Positions 36,225-47,931 are shown, counted from the stretch's first letter. The stretch is 64,000 bases of DNA from Grifola frondosa (GCA_001683735.1 LUGG01000023.1:434001-498000), one strand, 5' to 3'. A program made the numbers and translations. The notes: generated by a model from the letters alone, not told the origin.

Positions 36225-39200
36225 ATGGTCCACAAATCGTCTTCACAGTCCGGTCGTCCTAGGCGACTGGTGACAGATCCCCTCCACTACCCATGTCTCG
36301 CCTCCACGTGCTCAAGGTGGTTCAGAAATCGGGCCGGCAGAACAAAACACATGAGGACGTACCACTGGAATGACGCTTGGCGACCTGCTGAGGATGAACC
36401 ACTCCGGATGGCCGAAGATGCAGGGGACACTACGGACACAGGGGAATATGCGAGCTCTGGTGAGTAGTAGTGTTAGTATGTTATGATGATTATACTGATA
36501 AAAAATCATTTTAAGATCTCGCAGGAATGATTCTTGTCGAAGAAGTCGAAGAAGTCGATGACGTACCTTCCAGAGAAGAACTTAGTGATGGCTATGAGGA
36601 AGATTGCCGAATGGAAGTAGACGTTCGAGGTGAGTCACGCGATTGAATTTAACGCGGCTGCCCGCATTGCTAATTTACCAATCCTGGAACAAGGCAGCGA
36701 CGAAGAAGAAGCAAACACAGACTTTGATAGCAGTAGCGAAGGTGGTCAAGCAGAAACGGAGGATGAATTTGAGGATGATGCTGCGGAACACCAGCCGGAC
36801 GACCACGAACCTGATGATCCCGATCCGGAAGGGATAATCAGAGAGTTCCACGAGGATATAGATGGTAAGAACCATCATTTTGTTGATCGCGTACTCACGC
36901 GTAGTTTGTGTTAGGAAGGCCCTGCGACAAAGATGGCATTTACTTACCTCCGGGAACACCTCCGACATTGCCACAGCCTCCATCCAAGGATGATTGGACC
37001 CCGTATCGCACACGCATCGAGTTTGAGATGGCGGAACTACTTTACAAGCGCGAACAAATGCCGGCTGGAAACATCAACGCTCTGTTGAATCTCTGGGCAG
37101 CCTTCGTTTTGAAATACAACGATCACCCCCCATTCGCAAATCATAAGGATTTGTATAAAACCATCGACTCTACAATCCTGGGCGACGTCAAATGGGAATC
37201 GTTCAAGATGAGATATTCAGGCAATTTACCTGACGGCGACATACCTCCATGGATGACCCAGACTCACGATGTGTGGTTCCGCGATCCTCATACCGTCGTT
37301 CAACATATGCTCGCAAACCCGGATTTTAACGGCGAGATGGACTACGCTCCTGTGCGCGAGTTTTATGATGGCCAGCGTAGGTTGAAGAATTTCATGTCTG
37401 GCGATTGGGTTTGGGATCAGGCGGTGAGTCGAAAAACTCGTTTGCATTTGAAACTGCTTAACTTCAGATGTTGCAGAACATAATTGCGGCTGATCCTCAA
37501 ACAAACGGCTCTGCGTTTGTGCCAATAATCCTTGGCAGTGACAAAACGACTGTATCCGTAGCGACAGGCCAAAACGAATACTACCCGTTGTATCTCTCCA
37601 TCGGGAATGTTCATAATAGCGTGCGTCGTGCCCATAGGAATGCGGTTGCTCTCATTGGCTTTCTCGCGATTCCGAAGAGTACGTCTAAGCTTTCATTACT
37701 TCTCAATTTATTAACAAATGTTAATCCGGACAGCTGACCGGGAGTATGCGAACGATGTAATGTTCCGAAAATTCCGCCGACAACTATTCCACTCATCTCT
37801 TGCACATATTCTGCGATCGCTCAAGCCCGGGATGACTACCCCCGAAGTTACACGCTGCGCTGACGGGCATTTCAGGCGCGTCATCTATGGTCTCGGCCCA
37901 TACATCGCCGACTATCCTGAGCAAGCTCTGCTTGCATGTATTGTCCAGGGCTGGTGCCCAAGGTCTGTCAGCTGTCATCTATTTTGCGACATTCACTGAT
38001 TTAACTTCCAGGTGTACTGCGAATAAAGATGATCTTGATGGCGCAGATGGTGGTCGTCGCTCGCGTGACCACACGGAAGAACTGGTGGCTGCTCACGAAC
38101 TGGGGGACCTGTGGGACGACTATGGACTTGTCGGAGATATTGTAGTGAGTTAGAATGAGGGGCTCATTGCGAACGTCCTCCGCACGCTACTAACACTTCA
38201 TTATCAGCCCTTTACCAACGATTTTCCTCGCGCGGACATCCATCAACTCATCGCACCCGATATTTTGCATCAACTCATCAAGGGCACGTTCAAGGACCAT
38301 CTTGTCGACTGGGTGGAGCAATACCTAGTCCAGACACACGGAAAAACGCGTGCGCAGGGCATCTTAGCTGATATTGATCGTCGGTGAGTGGTTTTTCAGT
38401 TCTGATTGTGCGCAAATTATAATAAAATCACTTCAGAATCGCTGTCGTACCTCCGTTCTCAAACCTGAGAAAATTCCACCAAGGTCGAGGGTTCAAACAA
38501 TGGACCGGAGATGATTCGAAAGCGCTGATGAAGGTAGCTATTGGAATTATTCTGTTATTAATATATGAGCTTATACTTTGACTACAGGTTTACCTTGCGG
38601 CAATCGTAGGCTATGTTCCTCGAGAAATGGTGCAGGCGATCCGCGCCTTTCTGGAGTTCTGTTACATTGTGCGGCGCGGCGTCCATACGCCGGAAACATT
38701 GGCCGCCCTCCAGGATGCTCTGCAATGCTTTCACAGGCACCGCGCCATCTTCCAGACGTCTGGCGTTCGCCCTGAAGGTTTCTCCCTTCCCAGGCAACAC
38801 TCTCTTGTCCATTACTACTCATTGATTTGGGCATTTGGTGCGCCCAATGGATTGTGTTCTTCCATCACAGAATCCAAGCACATCAAGGCTGTGAAGGAGC
38901 CGTGGCGACGCTCCAGTAGACACGAGGCTGAGGGGCAAATGCTCTTGACCAACCAGCGACTCGACAAGCTTGCTGCATCAAGAGTCGACTTTACTGAGCG
39001 AGGAATGCTCAAAGGGACTTGTCTTTTGGATGCTTTCCTTGCCTTGAGTAGGTTTCCCGTGTCATACGTGCATTTGATAGTGCTAACAATCTTCTACCAT
39101 CCAGACCCTGATGCGGACCCTTCCCTTTATGGCCTCCATGATTCGGACCCTCCAGATGCAACTGAGACTGTCAGTACTAAGCGACGAAAAGATGATGACG

Positions 39201-39969
39201 GAGCTGTAGAGGGCCGACGGTATTGTCATATGTGGTGTTGGCGGCCACAGTTCGTGAGTGCCAGCGCGTTTTTCTTTGAAGTATGTACTATGTGCTGATT
39301 CCGTGCATAGAAAGGCAGCATTCTCGTCATGCACATGCTCTTGGTGCCGAGATCAATCAACCTCGCCTACCGGAGCTTATTCGCCGGTTTCTATATGATA
39401 TGAAGCACCCTGAGAGCGAAGTTCCAGGACTAGAAGTAAGCATTGATGAATGTCCTGAGTTTCTTGGGCAACTCTCGGTGTTTTATTCAGCCGCAGCAAC
39501 CTACTACGCGCCTAGTGACCCCTCCGGAACTGGAGGGATGCACCGCGAGCACATTCGTGCGACGCCGCTATGGTGGAAGTCCGCACCACGATTTGACTGT
39601 GTTTTCGTTGAACGCTATCCTGAGATAGAAGGTTTTTTGGGGCTTGGCGTCGCACGGGTACTCCTTTTTTTCTCCTTCAAACATGAGGCATCTACATATC
39701 CGTGCGCCCTCGTTCGATGGTTCAAGCGTATTGCCGACGAACCAGACGAGGATACTGGGATGTATATCGTCAAACCGGAGACCAGACGCCGGTTACCTGT
39801 GGTCTCGGTGATTCATGTGGACTCAATTATCCGTGCTGCACACCTTATCGGTGTTTACGGAAATACACGCATACCAGTTGGTATGCGGGATTTCCATTCA
39901 CTTGATGCATTCCGCGCATTCTATGTGAATAAATTCGTGGACCATCATGCATTCGAAACAATATTCTAA
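36225..39969 (+). CDS. Plavaka transposase (KDZ superfamily)
   Basis: Twelve exons: 36225-36459, 36525-36629, 36694-36864, 36915-37423, 37477-37678, 37734-37962, 38012-38144, 38208-38383, 38437-38533, 38588-39047, 39105-39253, 39311-39969. They total 3125 nt; one extra base gives 1041 aa. The N-terminus has a C2H2-like finger (C-x4-C, H-x3-H in CLASTCSRWFRNRAGRTKHMRTYH), then an acidic linker. The core carries signature blocks ILGSDKTTVSVATGQNEYYPLYL, GNVHNSVRRAHRNAV, GWCPRCTANKDDLD, FTNDFPRADIHQLI, LLDAFLAL and the C-terminal SLDAFRAFYVNKFVDHHAFE. The catalytic core is RNase H-like in this superfamily. The only lesion is one missing C near 39214 (GGGCC where GGGCCC restores EGPTVLSYVVLAAT). 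A near-intact copy suggests recent activity. Confidence 0.88.
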
Positions 39970-40065
39970 TGCTCTCATACGTCGTTCAGTCTGTTAGCCA
40001 TTTGTACTTGCTAAACCTCGTTTCGCATAGCCTTCAAGTTTCTTTACCTACAGATAGCCTGTCTT

Positions 40066-40478
40066 CCTTGATTCTATCTTCTTTTTCTCGACTCCCGCAA
40101 CATGCATGCTCTCTCTCACTTCCTACCCCATCGCGGTCCGAGCGCCTCACGTGCTCGTTAATATTAACTGGCGTACTATGCCTCCAGTACCACGTTATCA
40201 TCAACCGCCACAAATCGTTCGCGCTTCCCTCCAGCAAATCTTAATATTCCAGTTCTGATTTTTAATACTCTGCTGTCTTGTCTCCTCCGATCTCCACTCG
40301 ATTCTGTCTTTTTTCCCTTGACTCCCGCAACATGCATGCCCTCTCTCACTCGCTACCTATCGCGGTCCGAGCGCCTCACGCGCTCGGGCCCGCTGACAAC
40401 CGTATGCCTCCAATATTACATTATCATCAACCACCACAGGCCCTTCGCGCTTCCCTCCAACATATCTCAATACTCCAG
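40066..40478 (+). repeat. Tandem duplication of about 185 bp
   Basis: Two copies, 40066-40252 and 40297-40478, offset about 230 bp. Both carry 'gactcccgcaacatgcatgc', 'atcgcggtccgagcgcctca', 'tatgcctcca' and 'ttatcatcaacc' in the same order. They lie just downstream of the transposase stop, inside the candidate element. Divergence of roughly 15-20% suggests an old duplication. Confidence 0.7.
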
Positions 40479-40829
40479 CTTCCTCTGTCACCTCTACGTC
40501 TCCATCGACCTTCTATATCAACCCTATATGCGAGGCCGCAGAATGGCTCAAATGCTTTTTTCAATCGTCGGTGTCAAATCCTCTGCGGATTCGCAGAAGG
40601 CGAGATATGTCACCAGACTTGTCAGTTAGTCCACTGTTCCTTTGCTTCTTTTTCATCTGGTATACATTGTTTGCCCCAGCTGTCCAGCTCGTCCTCGTCT
40701 GTGGCGAATCTACGCTGGGCAGCTGTGTCAGACAACCCCAATGCAGCGCATTGGAACACCGTCCACCCCTGTTGATAACCTGATCAAGGTTGACACTGGC
40801 CATCTATAGATCAGGCCGTTCAGTGTCTC

Positions 40830-41625
40830 TGCAAAATATGGCATCCCGATGACATCCCAGCCGCTTTCACTTGCCACGGGCGCGACGCGCTTTGCGCCCA
40901 GCCTACCTCGTCCTCCCAAGCTGCACCGCTAGTCGTTCAGCAAAAGCTCTTTGCGACTCGCAACACCCAATTACCCTCTTCCGTTACGCCTTCCATACAT
41001 CCCTCCCCTCCATGACCACTTTCCGATGCAGGCGATTCGACTAGGCTAGCATCCGATCTGGCTTCTGGCTGCAATCTCGTACCTATCAAGTGTTTTGTGC
41101 ACGAAGTTCTTCGCCGCTCTCGGACACCCACCGGTGTCCTCCAGACTACTCAGATATCTAGAGGCCGTCCGGGGGAAGATCACAGAGCTTATCCGAAAAG
41201 ATAAGACAGCGCCAGCGACCAGCGATTGCGTGCATGAAGATGCCGCTGCCGTATTGTTTGTGGTGAGCTATCTCATGATGAGATGCTTGGTTGCGATTTA
41301 ATGGATAGCGGACACCTCATCATAGAGCCGACGGTGTCGCATATCGTGAGATTGTGTGACTCACGTCTCCCACCTTCTCCGGATCCCTTCGAATCTCAAC
41401 GTGGTCCAGCAAACTTACCGTCTGCGAAAACCCAAGTCCCTCTCCCTCCTCTTCTTCCCCTTCCCTCCTCCCTCCTGTCCTCGTCGGGCACTCTTGGCAT
41501 GCCTTATCCTGGCTTCGAAGTTCATGCAAGATGGGTCCTATTCCAATCGGGCTTGGGCTAAACTGGCTGGATTTCCTCCGGGGGAGCCCGGGCGTTGCGA
41601 ACGCACACTCGGCCAAGCTCAGGCC
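40830..41625 (+). pseudogene. PCL/PHO80-type cyclin fragment
   Basis: Reads in pieces as an N-terminal and cyclin-box fragment. IWHPDDIPAAF-like sequence near 40840 is followed by HEVLRRSRTPTGVLQT (41100), LLRYLEAVRGKI (41148) and RRALLACLILASKFMQDGSYSNRAWAKLAG (41485-41570). The last block is the conserved cyclin core of Pcl-type cyclins, partners of Pho85-like kinases. The frame changes at least twice (near 41148 and 41400) and the box is cut off after RCERTLG, where clathrin sequence follows in the same frame. It cannot encode a complete cyclin. Family assignment is from motif recall. Confidence 0.6.
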
Positions 41626-44600
41626 GCAGCAAACTCACCGAGGGTGCGTTTGCATGTAGTAGCACCTACATGATATGAAATGACCTTTGTTTACTAGTAG
41701 GGGATTCTTCGTACCGCGCAAGTCATTAAGGCGTTTAAGCAGGCACCTGCTCCTCACGGTGGGCTATCTCCCATTCCACAATACTTCGATATTCTGGAGA
41801 AGGGCGAATTAAACCACCTGGAGTCTGTGGAACTTGCTCGACCGCTCCTGCCTGAGCAGGGTAGGAAACAATCGTTGGAGAACGGCTGAAGAAGAACCAG
41901 GAACAAGGTCAGCTTGCGCGGGTCCATGTTTTTCGGCTATTACTCACCTGTCTGAGCACAGCTCACATGCAGCAAGGAGCTCGGAGATATCGTCCGGCTG
42001 CATGATATGACCCAAGCACTCAGCGTGTACCTCAGGGCAAACATGCCGAACAAGTTTATCGCTTGCTTCGCGGAAACAGGTCAAACCGACAAAACGTGCT
42101 ATATGCGAAGAAAGTTGGTTACACCCAGACTTCGTCGGCCTCCTGCAACATATTACGCACACCAACCCAGAGAAAGCGCGGAATTTGCTACTCAGCTGGC
42201 CAACGATGAGGCAGGACTGCTTGTCGATATCGAGAGGGTAGTAGCCATTTTTTGTCGTCGTCTTTATCTAGTCGATCTGATGAATGTATTGCTAGGTGGT
42301 CGATATCTTCATGTCGCAGAACATGATCCAGCCCGCAACCTCGTTTTTGCTGGATGCTCTCAAAGATAACAAGCCGGAGCAGGGCCATCTGCAGACGCGT
42401 CTGCTGAGAATGAACTTGATTCACGCGCCGTAGGTCGCAGATGCTATCCTCTGGAACATTTAGGCTCTCGAGCACTACGAGTACCTTGCGGATATCAAGC
42501 GCGTCATCGTGCACACGACTGTCTTCCAGCCTGATGTGAGTGACATTACTATCAAGACCCAGCTTGCTCTCACAGTTTTGCATTAGTGGCTCGTCAACTA
42601 TTTCAGTCGTTTGACGACGGAGCAGTCGTTCGCGTGCATGCAAGAGATGCTCCGGATTAACATTAGGCAGAATCCGCAGATCGTTGTGCAAATCGCGACC
42701 AAATACTCTGATATTCTCGGACCTGTCAAGCTCATTGAAATGTTTGAATCGTTCAAGAGCTTCGAGGGTGCGTCCTTTCCGTATCTTGTATTGATATGGA
42801 AGCTGATCCCTGTGTATAGGTCTTTACTACTATCTCGGGTCGATTGTCAATCTCAGTCAAGACCCCAAAGTCCACCTCAAGTGTACCCAGGCCACTACCC
42901 GTACTGGTCAAATCCGCGAGGTGGAGCGTATTTGCCGAGAGAGCAATTTCTACAACTCCGAGAAGGTCAAGAACTTCCTTAAAGCAGTGAAGCTCGCCGA
43001 CCAGCTCCCCCTCATCATTGCTTGCGATCGTTTCGACTTCGTGCACGATCTTGTTCTCTACTTGTATCAGAACAGCTTGACGAACTTCATCGAGATGTAC
43101 GTCACTCGCGTCAACTCTGTCCGGACACTACAAGTCATTGGTGGGCTTCTAGATGTAGACTGTGACGAGACGACAATTAAGTCTTTATTGGTGTTGGTCC
43201 CGGCAACTTCCCAATTGACGAGCTCGTTCACGAGGTCGAAGCCAGGAATAGGCTGAAGTTGATCCTGCCATGGCTGGAGGCTCGTGTGCAGGCCGGGAGT
43301 CAGGATTCCGCGGTGTTCAATGCCCTCGCGAACATCTACATTGACTCGAACAACAACCCCGAACAACTCTTGGAAGAGAACAACGTAAGGTCATTCGATT
43401 GTTTGCCATCTGCCAATGCTGATATCATTTACACCAGCGTTATGAGCCGCTCGTTGTTGAAAAATTCTGCGAGGCCCGTGGTCCTTATTTGGCCTACATC
43501 GCATATGCGAAAGGCTTCTGTGATGACGAGCTCATTGCAATCACCAATGATAACTCTATGTTCAAGCAGCATGCTCGGTACCTTGTTCGGCGTCGTCAGC
43601 CTGAGCTATGGGCACAGGTCCTTCAGCCCGACAATATGCACAAATGCCAGCTCATCGATCAGGCAAGTCTCAATTAATTCTTTACCATACTAAAATGTTG
43701 ATCTTCAATATGTAGATCGTTGCGACTGCTCTCCCCGAGTGTACTGATCCGGACGACGTGTCGGTCACTGTCAAAGCGTTCCTGTCAGCGGATCTACCGA
43801 TTGAGCTTATCGAGCCCTCGAGAAGATCATCCTCGAACCGTCGTCGTTCACCGACAACCGGAACTTGCAGAACCTCATGTTACTGACCGCCATTCGCGCG
43901 GACAAGGGCAAAGTCGTGGGCTATATCGACAAGTTGCAGAACTACGACACAGCCGAGATTGCAAATATTGCTATTGAACATGGCCTCTACGAGGAAGCGT
44001 TCATGATCTACAAGTACGAGCAGCATGCCATGGCCATCAACGTTCTCGTCGAACATATCGTATCCCTGGACCGCGGCGTCGAGTATGCGAACAAGGTCAA
44101 CAAGCCGGTGGTTTGGAGCAGATTGGCTAAGGCACAGCTTGATGGTCTACGAATTAAGGATGCCATTGGTGAGTTTCTCAATATCCATCAAGATGCAATT
44201 CACCTCACACTCTCGCTTGTATAGAATCCTACATCACTGCTGAGGATCCCTCGAATTTCTTGGAGGTTATCGAAATCTCGAACCGCGCAGGCAAATTCGA
44301 CGATCTCGTCCGCTACCTCCAGATGGCTTGCAAGTCTCTCAGGGAACCGAAGATTGACACAGAGTTGGCGTACGCATATGCAAAGACGGATCGTCTGCAC
44401 GATATGGAGGATTTCCTGAGCATGACCAACGTAGTGGACATCTTGGAAGTGGGAGAAAAACGTTTCGAGAACGAACTCTATCAGGCTGCCAAACTGTTGT
44501 TTACAACCATTTCGAACTGGGCGTGTCTCGCGACTATCCTCATCTATCTCGGTGAGAACCAAGGTGCTGTTGAGAGTGCTCGGAAGGCTGCCAATACTCA

Positions 44601-45600
44601 GTGAGTGTCGTGTCTTCATTTACGTTAAACTCTGGGATCTGACAATGTTCCAGAGTATGGAAACAAGTTCATGCGGCATGCATAGAGAAGAGCGAAGGAT
44701 GACAACCCAATTCTGCTCCGCGCAAGGTCTAATCAGATTTCGCGCAAGGTGTGTGTCGGCTGTATCCTTCAAGATCTTGAATATACTATCACTTCCTTCT
44801 GAGCATCTTCAGTGCCTTGGCGGCGCCGCACCCATCGTTCTCTCTGCTGTTGCTGGTCTCATCGGTTATGGATTGTAGTCTTGACCGCATCCTATCCGGC
44901 ATTCATCAATCGGCCACTCAAATGTTCCATCAGTCAAAATTCCACGAGCACATTCCTTTCAAACATCTCTGCCACGCCTCCCACGATACCGCCGCTCGAC
45001 CTTCGCCCTAATTTCCAAAGTACCCTCACCGTTCCCACGTCGGGGGTGCCATGCAAGTCGCGTCTTGCCCCACCTACGCACCCAACTGTCATCGGCAGCC
45101 CTCGAACAAACAAAGTGTCCGTAATCTATGAGGATGGCTCCTCGGCACGTACCGCTAGCTTCGTCACCGCGCCTTCTGTGCCCACGTCTGAAGGGGATCC
45201 CCTTTTATCTCAGGGGACTATGCTGCATCAAATACCAGCGACGCAGACATCGAGGACGCAGAGGACATTCAAATGACAGGCGAGTTCTCTGAGGGACTAT
45301 ACGACATTGACCTCGGCGCGGAATCGCAGAGCAGTTTTACCAGTGTGCACAGCGTAGCAACACAGCTTTCATCGCTGACAGAGGCGTTTCTCCAGTGGCG
45401 CTAGCTGAAAGGCATGTCATTTAGCAGTGACTAGTTCGTCCAGCATCCAGTCCTACAAGAACAGCCAACGTTGCTCACGGATCTGCTAACAGTTCTCTTC
45501 CCCCGTATTGAGCACGCGCGTGTCGTCCGCGTGTTCCAGCAAATTGATCAGATTCCTCTCGTTCGCTCCTATCTCATCGCGGTGGTGTGTACTAGCTCTT
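41618..45600 (+). pseudogene. Clathrin heavy chain, internal fragment
   Basis: Clathrin heavy chain forms the legs of coat triskelia. This copy covers roughly residues 380-980 and a last piece near 1190-1215 of a ~1680-residue protein. It starts at AANSPR|GILRTAQVI and includes [82 protein letters not shown] and LTDLLTVLFPRIEHARVV (45490-45540). The N-terminal propeller and the C-terminal trimerisation domain are absent. Frame breaks are frequent (42124, 42176 and others), many being single-base run contractions. An unrelated ~0.7 kb insert lies at about 44715-45440. It begins in an open frame shared with the cyclin fragment. A complete functional copy must exist elsewhere in the genome. Confidence 0.85.
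44715..45440 (+). other. Non-clathrin insert inside the clathrin fragment
   Basis: Clathrin homology stops after VWKQVHAACIEK (about 44690) and resumes near 45445, with about 200 residues of clathrin missing in between. The insert ends with an open, stop-terminated acidic coding tail (DADIEDAEDIQMTGEFSEG, LSSLTEAFLQWR, stop at 45402-45404). This looks like the end of another gene that I cannot name. It may be a third captured fragment. Confidence 0.5.
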
Positions 45601-45670
45601 ACCTGTGCGGGTGGTGACTTGTGGCTGATGTATGCGTTGTAGTTGTGCAATCAAAGAAGGACACTCAGTA

Positions 45671-45861
45671 ATCACTCAAGTTCATCAGTCAGTCAACAAT
45701 CACGACCAAAATATTTGAAGCGCTTCAGCCGTAGGATGATCAACTGTATCAGATTGTAAGTCATTCATTTTTCAGTGCGAAAAGCTCGTTCAGCATCACT
45801 GAAGTTCAACAGTCGGTCATACAACCCAAAATATTTACAGTGCTTCAGCCGTAGGATAATT
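45671..45861. repeat. Two-copy subterminal repeat, about 70 bp each
   Basis: Copies at 45671-45741 and 45796-45861 share ATCACT(C/G)AAGTTCA, CAGTC(A/G)GTCA, CAAAATATTT and CTTCAGCCGTAGGAT. AT-rich and non-coding. Their place about 260-450 bp inside the putative right end is typical of subterminal transposase-binding repeats; that role is inference. Confidence 0.6.
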
Positions 45862-46036
45862 ACTTATTGAAGTTTTTTAACGGCCTGATGTGCTTGGAAA
45901 ATAGTGAAACAGCCACAAAAGGGAATTCAGAGACTTCAGACGTGGCGTCGAACTTTGCATATTTGTTTCTGATTTGCATCTTTTTCGGTGCTTAATGCTC
46001 TGTTTTGTCTGGAAAGCAGTTTGAAATAGTGATCTT

Positions 46037-46121
46037 ATGTGTCTTATGCATCTTAATTTACTTATTTTAAGACAAAAAGTGAGATAAAAGTGAGATAAGT
46101 GAAATCCGAGTTTTGCTGATG
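46037..46121 (-). repeat. Putative right terminal inverted repeat
   Basis: Reverse complement begins CATCAGCAAAACTC, then has CTCACTTTTATCTCACTTTTTG and AAAATAAGTAAATTAAG. It pairs with 32962-33047. The outermost 11 bases match exactly; the rest is diverged. No flanking duplication seen. Confidence 0.4.
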
Positions 46122-46444
46122 GACGCGATGACATGACATCAACGCGCGGGCTTGTGGCACTGAGAAAGTAAACGAGGTCGCTTTGGGCTATGCGGAAATA
46201 TCATCCTTCGAGAGAATATTGCACCTGAGCACGAGGTCCATGTGTAACAGAACTTAAAGAACTGTTCAACTGAACACAGACAGTATAGAAAATGCGTATC
46301 TAAAACTACATGATTTGAGCAAGTAAGGATGATAGAGTGGAGTAGAGATAGGAAAGATAAATGTCCGAGTACCATTGACAACAGTTCTCGTCGGGAACAC
46401 ATCGCACGCGGAGATAAAGGAGGATGCCTGATATACATGCACGA

Positions 46445-47104
46445 TCAAGGCTCCCACCGCCAATCTATAGCATCCAGGTGCCACTTTGGCTGGTCATTCG
46501 ACCTCAGCAGCTCCCCCATTCTCGCGATATACTCATCGGACGGAATGTCGCGGGGCAGAAGGTTGTAGTTGTTGTACATGCCCACAACGACACATGCCTT
46601 GCGCTGCAACAGGTAGCGCACAACCAATGAGGTATGCGGGAACTTCATTCCATGCTGTTCTGCCATATGGTGCACTGCAGCCGCCATTGTTGCCGTGCGG
46701 TTGCACGGACTGATCTTTGGCCCCCGATACTCATTGTTCGGGTTGTCGTCAACTTCTTCCTTATCCTTGTCCTCTTCGTCTTGCTCATCCTTGTCCTCCT
46801 CATCTGATGAGTACACAGTTTTCCGGAACATAACCATGAGGCCGTGTTCCTCTGCATAGGCGAGCAAGAATTTCGGCAAGACAACATAGCCGTAATGCAT
46901 CAAGGGCGGGTTTTCCAACTGATGCACCCGTGGAAGAAGACATCGGGGGAGGGTATCAAAAGGAGGAGTTGCTGCAATCCTGTATGCATCCTACATATGC
47001 TTGTCAGAGGGTGACACAGCATAAGTAAGAACTGAGATACGAACAGCGTGTCCCAATCTCTTGGCTGACCACTTGAACGGGGGTTCCAAGTCATCCCTAT
47101 TCAT
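46445..47104 (-). CDS. Family X protein (intact member)
   Basis: Two exons (47104-47045 and 46990-46445) with a 54 nt intron give 201 aa without frame errors. I do not recognise the family. It starts MNRDDLEPPFKWSAKRLGHA, contains HYGYVVLPKFLLAYAEEHGL, a highly acidic linker (DEEDKDEQDEEDKDKEEVDD), HMAEQHGMKFPHTSLVVRYLL, and ends PKWHLDAIDWRWEP. Copies or fragments with the same tail occur at 31211, 48312 and 57594 in this window. Three of the four lie next to P450 or family Y sequences. No signal peptide or membrane helix is seen. The function is unknown. Confidence 0.6.
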
Positions 47105-47607
47105 GTCGGGACCGTCGACAGTAGACGGAAGAACTTTGGGGCTAGAAATGTGCATGTAGAGTGGCATACTGGGTGTGGCAGACTAGGTTCGCTGACGAGT
47201 CTCTAGTACTAGGAAGAAAAGTTGTTGCCAGTGGCAGACGAGGTGAGAGAAGTGATCTCGTACGCCCCTGTAATATATACCTGTGCGGAAGGACCGACTT
47301 AGGAAATGTCTTCGGCAGCAACATATTTAAGACTCCCGCATGTGCAAGCACTCCTAATTATCGTCAGCGAGACTCATCCCAACTGCAGCGGGAGTTACGA
47401 GAAGAGCAGCTAGTTCACCTAGCTGGTCCGAGTACTTATTAGCGTCGTCGATTAGACTTGCTAAGTTAAAAGTCTAGTATTAATTGTCGCGTGACGTCAT
47501 GCGCGACTTGTGTAGAGCAAGCTTCCCACGCCGGCCCCTCGGTGCCAACAACGCTCACCACACCCAGTATACACACTTCTTTCCTTCCATAATATATCAC
47601 CACTAGT

Positions 47608-47931
47608 ATGAGTTCACTCGCCCGCAGCCGCCCAGCGGTGCGTGATTTCACCAATAACACCCAGCCTACTGACCCTCCAGGCCCCAGGCTATCGGCGCCG
47701 TCGTCGCGTCCGCCGCCACCCTCGGCTACATGTACGTCGCGGGCATGCAGACTAAGAAAGAGGAGGGGCCCGCCTCCATCTACAGTACGTCTCACTCTCT
47801 CGAAGCGTTCAGGGCGCTGACCTCGACACGACATCCCAGAGCAATCCACCGGGTTAGGAAGTAACAAGAGCGACGCGCGTATGGACTCGGCGGCCGTGCG
47901 CTCTGCCGTGCAGGGAGAGAGGAAGCCGTGA
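47608..47931 (+). CDS. Small single-pass membrane protein, 72 aa
   Basis: Three exons (47608-47637, 47688-47784, 47840-47931) total 219 nt and splice in phase. The protein starts MSSLARSRPA, has a hydrophobic stretch AIGAVVASAATLGYMYVAGM that fits one transmembrane helix, then a charged tail with QTKKEEGPASIY and GSNKSDARMDSAAV. Its size, basic N-terminus and small-residue-rich helix resemble inner mitochondrial membrane accessory proteins, but this is inference and I cannot name the family. A 3' fragment of the same gene lies at 1570-1970. The short first exon (10 codons) would be missed by simple frame searches. Confidence 0.6.

Larger units (their letters stand above)
32962..46121. mobile_element. 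Candidate large Plavaka (KDZ-superfamily) DNA transposon with captured gene fragments
   Basis: The proposed ends carry a diverged inverted repeat. CATCAGCAAAA begins at 32962, and its complement ends at 46121. Inward, both sides continue with T-rich tracts with CTTTTT repeats and then AAAATAAGTA, over about 85 bp. Between them lie the DUF6532 gene, the Plavaka transposase, a tandem duplication, cyclin and clathrin fragments and AT-rich subterminal repeats. I could not find a target-site duplication, and the repeat match is imperfect, so the true ends may be elsewhere. The minimal element (DUF6532 plus transposase, about 33.0-40.5 kb) is much more certain than the full span. Confidence 0.45.

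Noticed and set aside
32930..46150. Target-site duplication at the proposed transposon ends
   Set aside because: The bases flanking the CATCAGCAAAA repeats do not match each other; no duplication can be claimed.
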